Shown here: piece after piece, positions 60,197 through 64,000 of the stretch
How the letters are laid out: every line of letters begins with the position of its first letter
Numbering within the stretch: position 1 is the first letter of the stretch
DNA from: JANQIO01 sp043513815
GTDB taxonomy: Bacteria > Pseudomonadota > Gammaproteobacteria > Pseudomonadales > Halieaceae
Assembly: GCA_043513815.1 (NCBI GenBank)
Contig: CP121313.1
Span: 2,046,001 to 2,110,000 of the forward strand
Reading direction: 5' to 3'
Length of the DNA stretch: 64,000 bases
Made by a program: the position numbers and the translations under genes
The notes under the pieces: model-generated
Told to the model about the DNA's origin: nothing
What the model saw: only the letters and a program-made list of their open reading frames with translations
The model's database searches: none

Positions 60197-61447
60197 CTAT
60201 TGCTGCAACGCGAAGGTCACTGGAATAGCCATCAAATAGCTTTCGCCGTCGTCAGACGCCAGCTCCTCCCGGGCCACTGCGGTCAGCTCCGGAAAAGGTG
60301 CGGCTCGTTTGACGGCGGTTTCTGCTGCCTTGTCGAGCCCTGTATGCCCCGACGTCGAATCTACGATAACTTCCAGCAAACCACCGGACTCGTCCATGCG
60401 CGCCAGTAATTCTACCTTACCTTCCCACTGGTATTTAACGGCGCGGCGGGGGTATTTGACCTCCCCATAGACCTGGCGCATGACCAGGCTCACATATTCC
60501 GTAAGTTGTCGCTGGTATTCCCGGTCATCAAGCTGCGACAGGGCGTCGTCTACCTGCTCGGCGGCGTCGGCCGGGATGTCCGCCATTGCGACTTGTTCGG
60601 GCGCGGGTTCTGGCTCCGGAGCCGGCTCCGGCGCGGGTGCCGGCGCCGGTTCTGGCGCAGGATCAGGCGCAGTTTCTGCGGCAGGCTCTGGTTCTTTAGC
60701 AGCTACAGGCTCCGGTGCCGGCTGGGGCGCTGCCGCTACCTGTACCGGTTCCGGCGCTGGTGTTGGTGCGACGGGCTCAGGCTCGGGTGCTGCCGGCTCC
60801 GGAGCCGGCGCAGCAGCTGCCGGCGCAGGCACAGACTCAGGCCATGCGGCCACTGTGGCCACACGCTCTTCACTCGGGGAGAGCCCACTGAAACGTTCCA
60901 TCATGACCGGGTCTATGGTGCCCGACAGCAAGGGCTCGCTGAATGTGGCAGCGGCGCCGGCGCCGGCCCAGCCGGAATAGAAAAAGTCGAAGACTTCGCC
61001 TTCGCTGACGCGCAACAGCTCAGTGCCGTTCAGCAGGAATACCGTCTCGTCATCTTCATTGAGATAAATGACGAAACGATCGCCCTGGCGAAGGGATCCT
61101 TTCATGCTCGCTTTCAAGGCGGACAAGGCATTGACGGCGCTTTCTGGTGCGCGCCCGCCGGAGCCCAGCTCGCCCTGCAGGAGGATGGTGCCGGAAAAGC
61201 CCCGGCTGCTGATGCGGCGGGTGGCAATTCGGTATTCCATTGCCTTGGGAGGCGGCGCCAGCATCAGGTTCTGCATGACTGCACCGTAGGGCAGCATTAG
61301 TCCCGCCATATAGATGTCGCGTGCGGTCTCCGTATAGACGGAAAGACCCACGGTCTCCAGCTCTTCCTGAGCCTGGGGAGCGCTGCTCAATAGCAGGGCG
61401 CCGATAGTGGCGATTGCGCCCAAACAGCGCTTGTAATCGGACAGCAT
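60197..61447 (-). CDS. TonB-like protein: chalcone-isomerase-like domain, Pro/Glu linker, TonB C-terminal domain
   Basis: 416 residues from ATG 61447, where MLSDYKRCLGAIATIGALLLSSAPQAQ makes a cleavable signal. The next part (about 30-190) resembles the chalcone-isomerase-like (Chalcone_3) fold: SRGFSGTILLQGE, LRQGDRFVIYLNEDDETVFLLNGTELL and VFDFFYSGWAG. A long Pro-Glu-Ala linker (about 235-325) leads to a TonB C-terminal domain (about 340-416) with YGEVKYPRRAVKYQWEGKVELLARMDESGGL. Normal TonB keeps an N-terminal membrane anchor; this form does not show one. In Pseudomonas aeruginosa, tonB3 lies upstream of pilG and affects twitching, so this gene probably serves the Pil region. It is divergent from pilG. 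Confidence 0.75.
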   Translation of the reverse strand: MLSDYKRCLGAIATIGALLLSSAPQAQEELETVGLSVYTETARDIYMAGLMLPYGAVMQNLMLAPPPKAMEYRIATRRISSRGFSGTILLQGELGSGGRAPESAVNALSALKASMKGSLRQGDRFVIYLNEDDETVFLLNGTELLRVSEGEVFDFFYSGWAGAGAAATFSEPLLSGTIDPVMMERFSGLSPSEERVATVAAWPESVPAPAAAAPAPEPAAPEPEPVAPTPAPEPVQVAAAPQPAPEPVAAKEPEPAAETAPDPAPEPAPAPAPEPAPEPEPAPEQVAMADIPADAAEQVDDALSQLDDREYQRQLTEYVSLVMRQVYGEVKYPRRAVKYQWEGKVELLARMDESGGLLEVIVDSTSGHTGLDKAAETAVKRAAPFPELTAVAREELASDDGESYLMAIPVTFALQQ

Positions 61448-61887
61448 GGTGGTATCTCGTCGAATGGTCATGAACAACATGTTATGCATTACTAACTTGC
61501 CCAAGCTGGCAAGACGAGACAAGAAAAATGTTCAATAAAGTGAAGAAAGTCCCGCTTTTGGGTTTTTACCGCAGCAAATTTGCGTTGATTTGTGCTTGCA
61601 GGGTTTTCTGCGGTTTAGAGTAAGCGAGTCCTAATCAATAAACCCGTTGTTTAAAGATTGCTGCAGAGTAAACTGCTTGAGGAATCAGGCGCTTAGCGTT
61701 GCCAATTCAGGTGCTAGCGCAGAAAAGTTGCATCAAAGTGTTGCATTCTTCACAAAAACGCATTTTTTTGTTTCCAATATCTTGCCTGATAAGAATACTG
61801 GCGCTGTGGTTACGTATGGCCGGCGGGGGCTGGTCATTGCTGGGCCTGTGATCAGGTGAGATTTCATCTCAAGAACAGGGAGAGAAT
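61448..61887. other. Divergent gap between the TonB-like gene and pilG
   Basis: About 440 bases, AT-rich between 61540 and 61800. No gene; an open frame at 61647-61859 has no family character. It must hold the promoters of both flanking genes. Unlike Pseudomonas there is no gshB here. Confidence 0.55.
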
Positions 61888-62292
61888 ATGTCTCAAGAAA
61901 ATAACGGCACTAAAGGGCGCGTACTCCTGGTGGATGACGACAAGATCATCCGCATCAAGGGTACCAAGATGCTCGAGCAGTGCGGCTGCGAGGTAGTTAC
62001 CGCGGAAAACGGCTGGGATGCGGTAACGCAGCTCGAGGACGTCAAACCGGACCTTATCTTGCTCGATATCACCATGGAGCCGATGGATGGCTTCAAGACG
62101 CTGACGCTGATCAGGGCCAGCAGGGGCGAGTTCAAGGACACGCCCGTGGTCATGCTCAGTTCGCACGACGACGTCTTCACCATGGGCAAGTCCAAGGACC
62201 GCGGATGCTCCGCCTACTTGGAAAAGCCACTGGAGATGGAGTCCCTGCAGCAAATCCTGCAAGAATTCCTGACGGTGCGCGAGGCTTCCTAA
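61888..62292 (+). CDS. pilG: Response regulator of the Pil-Chp system, PilG type
   Basis: 134 residues, a lone receiver domain. Acidic pocket D16-D18 (LLVDDDK), phospho-acceptor D60 (LILLDITMEPMDG) and K113 (AYLEKP). MLSSHDDVF matches the PilG-like MLSSKDGLF block better than PilH. AGGGAGAG precedes the ATG. With PilI and PilJ it relays surface signals to the type IV pilus motors. Only one such regulator precedes pilI, where Pseudomonas has pilG and pilH. Confidence 0.87.
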   Translation: MSQENNGTKGRVLLVDDDKIIRIKGTKMLEQCGCEVVTAENGWDAVTQLEDVKPDLILLDITMEPMDGFKTLTLIRASRGEFKDTPVVMLSSHDDVFTMGKSKDRGCSAYLEKPLEMESLQQILQEFLTVREAS

Positions 62293-62832
62293 ATGGATGT
62301 CCAGAGCTTCAACTGCCTGCGGGAGATGTCGGAGCACATTGAGCACCGATCGGCTCCTGTGCCGCTGGCCAATGAGTACGTCGAGTACTGGCACGGCGCT
62401 GCATTCGAAGTGCTGGGAACGCGTTGCGTCGCCAGCATGAAAGAGGCACGCAAGGTGGTTGACCTGACGCCGACGATTACCATCCCGGGCACCAAGCCCT
62501 GGGTGCGCGGACTCGCCAATATCGGTGGGCGCGTGTTGGCAATCGGTGACCTGTCCGCTTTTCTCTCCCAGGGCAAGGTCACGTCCAATGGCAAGCAGGC
62601 ATTGGTGATCAGCGGCCGCGGTATCAATACCGGCGTAGTTATTGACGCAAGCTTCGGCGGTGTGCGTTTTCCCATCAACGACCTGCGGGATGAGCAGGGT
62701 GATGTCGACGCACTCAGACCTTTTATCAGCGGTGTCTTTTCCTCGGAAACCGGGGACTACGCCGTTTTTAATATTGACCGATTACTAAATCACCCAGACT
62801 TCATGGAAGCCGGGGTACAAGCTCTAAGTTAG
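62293..62832 (+). CDS. pilI: CheW-like coupling protein PilI
   Basis: 179 residues, starting directly after the pilG stop. A CheW fold is seen from VDLTPTITIPGTKPWVRGLANIGGRVLAIGDLSAFL, the usual block with the (R)GLxNxxGxxxxxxDL pattern. It couples the PilJ receptor to the ChpA kinase. The position between pilG and pilJ is that of pilI. ATG 62293 lies one base after the pilG stop. Confidence 0.9.
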   Translation: MDVQSFNCLREMSEHIEHRSAPVPLANEYVEYWHGAAFEVLGTRCVASMKEARKVVDLTPTITIPGTKPWVRGLANIGGRVLAIGDLSAFLSQGKVTSNGKQALVISGRGINTGVVIDASFGGVRFPINDLRDEQGDVDALRPFISGVFSSETGDYAVFNIDRLLNHPDFMEAGVQALS

Positions 62833-62847
62833 GGGAGGAGTGAGACC

Positions 62848-64000
62848 ATGAGTCCCGCAAAGAAGAGAAATTCAGGACGCGTCGATTCGACGATGATCCT
62901 GCTGGTTCTGGCACTGCTCGCCGGCATGGGCGGTTTCGCCTACAACCTGTGGCAGATGAATATGAGTGCGACCTGGGACGACCAGTATCGCAGTGCTGCC
63001 TCTGGTCTGCGAGTGACTTCGCAGCAGATCAACGTCAGTGCGAGGGAAGCCTTCTCTGGTAATGAAGAGGCCTTTGCGGCCCTGGAGACCTACCGCCAGC
63101 AGTTCCCGCGCCAGCTCGATACCCTGCGCAACGGTGATCCCGCGCTTGGCCTGCCGGCGCCGGGTTCATCCATGAACGTCTACCTGACCCGCATCGACGC
63201 CGACTGGAGCAAGATCAGCGCTGGTGCTGATGCCATTCTGACCGCACAGCAGCGCATTCTCTTTATCCGCGACGTCTCCAACAACCTGAACACCAACATC
63301 AAGCAGATTCAGGCGTACTACGCGGACATCGTGGATATTCTTGGCGATGCCAATGTCTCCAGCGCGACGCTGCTGGCAGCACAGCAGCAGCTCTGGCTGA
63401 TTGAGCGTATCGGGCGCAACATTGACCGCATTCTCGAAGGCGGTGAGTCTGCTCCCCAGGCGGCCGAAGAGTTCCGTCGCGACGCGCTGACGTTCCAACG
63501 TAACGCCGAGGGGCTGCGGGCCGGCGACTCGGCACGGGACATCAACCGTCTGCGCCAGGCCGAAGCAATTGAAACCCTGGGCCTCGCTGAAGAGCTGTAC
63601 GCTCAGGTCAGCGCATCGGTCGAGGACATCTACAACGCCACCCCGGAGCTGATCGCTGCGGCCCAGGCCTCGGAGACCATTGCAGAAACCATTCCTTCGC
63701 TGAGTGTGAGTGTGGGTAATGCATTGGTGCACGTTGACCAGCTGGCGGATACCCGCCCGTTGTCGGCCACCACGGCTACCTACCTGGCAGGCCTCTGCGT
63801 GCTGTTTTTCGCCCTGCTCATGTTCCGCTTCAACGGTGCTCGCGCCCAGGAGCGCCAGGCGCAGGCGCAGGCTGAACTCACCGAGAATGAAATCCAGAAC
63901 AAGGTGTTCGAAATTGAGCCGCTGGCTGAGGGCAACCTGTCCCGTGACCTGACGGTGACGGACGGCATCACCAAGCCGATTGCCGTGGCTATCAACCAGC
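62848..64000 (+). CDS. pilJ: PilJ methyl-accepting chemotaxis-like receptor, N-terminal part
   Basis: 384 residues are seen before the window edge cuts the gene. GGGGAGGAG lies a few bases before the ATG. First membrane helix at about 14-34 (TMILLVLALLAGMGGFAYNLW); the periplasmic PilJ-type ligand-binding part follows (helical, about 35-300, with QQLWLIERIGRNIDRILEG); second helix at about 310-330 (ATTATYLAGLCVLFFALLMF). The start of the HAMP-linked signalling helix is EIQNKVFEIEPLAEGNLSRDLTV. The signalling hairpin lies beyond the window. PilJ senses surface contact or pilin and controls ChpA and PilG/PilH. Confidence 0.93.
   Translation, partial: MSPAKKRNSGRVDSTMILLVLALLAGMGGFAYNLWQMNMSATWDDQYRSAASGLRVTSQQINVSAREAFSGNEEAFAALETYRQQFPRQLDTLRNGDPALGLPAPGSSMNVYLTRIDADWSKISAGADAILTAQQRILFIRDVSNNLNTNIKQIQAYYADIVDILGDANVSSATLLAAQQQLWLIERIGRNIDRILEGGESAPQAAEEFRRDALTFQRNAEGLRAGDSARDINRLRQAEAIETLGLAEELYAQVSASVEDIYNATPELIAAAQASETIAETIPSLSVSVGNALVHVDQLADTRPLSATTATYLAGLCVLFFALLMFRFNGARAQERQAQAQAELTENEIQNKVFEIEPLAEGNLSRDLTVTDGITKPIAVAINQ

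Noticed and set aside
60506..61300. Forward open frames opposite the TonB-like gene
   Set aside because: They arise from the Pro/Glu-rich linker read on the other strand; the minus-strand protein has signal peptide and TonB-C domain.
61647..61859. 70-residue forward open frame before pilG
   Set aside because: No ribosome-binding site, no recognisable family and it lies in the AT-rich promoter gap.

Overview
The window is chromosomal DNA of a GC-rich gammaproteobacterium. The run fimV-truA-trpF-(trpBA)-accD-folC-dedD-cvpA-purF-metZ, preceded by leuCDB-asd, follows the order I know from Pseudomonas. The same holds for rhomboid-yeaC-DUF2797-pepN, rmf next to rlmL, and a TonB-like gene next to pilG-pilI-pilJ. 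A large TonB-dependent receptor with its own lipoprotein, a porin, the short intergenic gaps and the NAD-type 180-kDa glutamate dehydrogenase suggest a marine Cellvibrionales/Halieaceae-like (OM60/NOR5) organism. That placement is inference; no rRNA or tRNA gene is present to confirm it.

Layout. 1-2391 looks like the right-hand end of an integrated island. It holds the tail of a D-aminoacylase and two AT-richer orphan genes (DUF2971 and a HEPN-like protein with an R-x4-H motif), and it ends at 2371-2391 in a copy of a tRNA-Asp 3' end. 2392-13372 is a cell-envelope region: exported TPR protein, crotonase, DUF3313 lipoprotein, porin, TonB receptor and a lipoprotein made of one ~440-residue unit duplicated, closed by a strong terminator. 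13441-27349 is housekeeping: DUF1853, nadK, rhomboid, yeaC, DUF2797, pepN, gdhB, rmf, rlmL. 27350-27681 is an AT-rich intergenic segment with three DnaA boxes and AAACCCT repeats. 27682-33839 carries a flavodoxin-like reductase, a thioesterase, a LysR regulator and the leuCDB-asd operon. 34330-47075 is the fimV-to-metZ run. 47123-51109 is a MoxR/DUF58/transglutaminase operon. 51159-58838 holds acnB, a DUF1289 gene, miaE, ppi, glnS and cysS. 59084-61447 has two unrecognised small genes and a TonB-like fusion protein. 61888-64000 is the start of the type IV pilus chemosensory (Pil-Chp) operon, with pilJ cut by the window edge.

How the parts work together: leucine, tryptophan, methionine, lysine/threonine precursor (asd), purine, fatty-acid (accD) and folate synthesis genes lie in tightly packed, often overlapping operons. 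FimV, the TonB-like protein and PilG/PilI/PilJ all point to surface twitching or its signalling. The receptor, lipoprotein and porin form an outer-membrane uptake region; a weak Pho-box-like site upstream of the receptor suggests a possible phosphate link, but the ligand is not known.

The most unusual items are the island end with its DUF2971/HEPN pair, the TonB receptor with its duplicated cysteine-bearing lipoprotein, the chalcone-isomerase-like/TonB-C fusion, the DnaA-box cluster outside any recognisable origin neighbourhood, and several short exactly phased tandem repeats between housekeeping genes.
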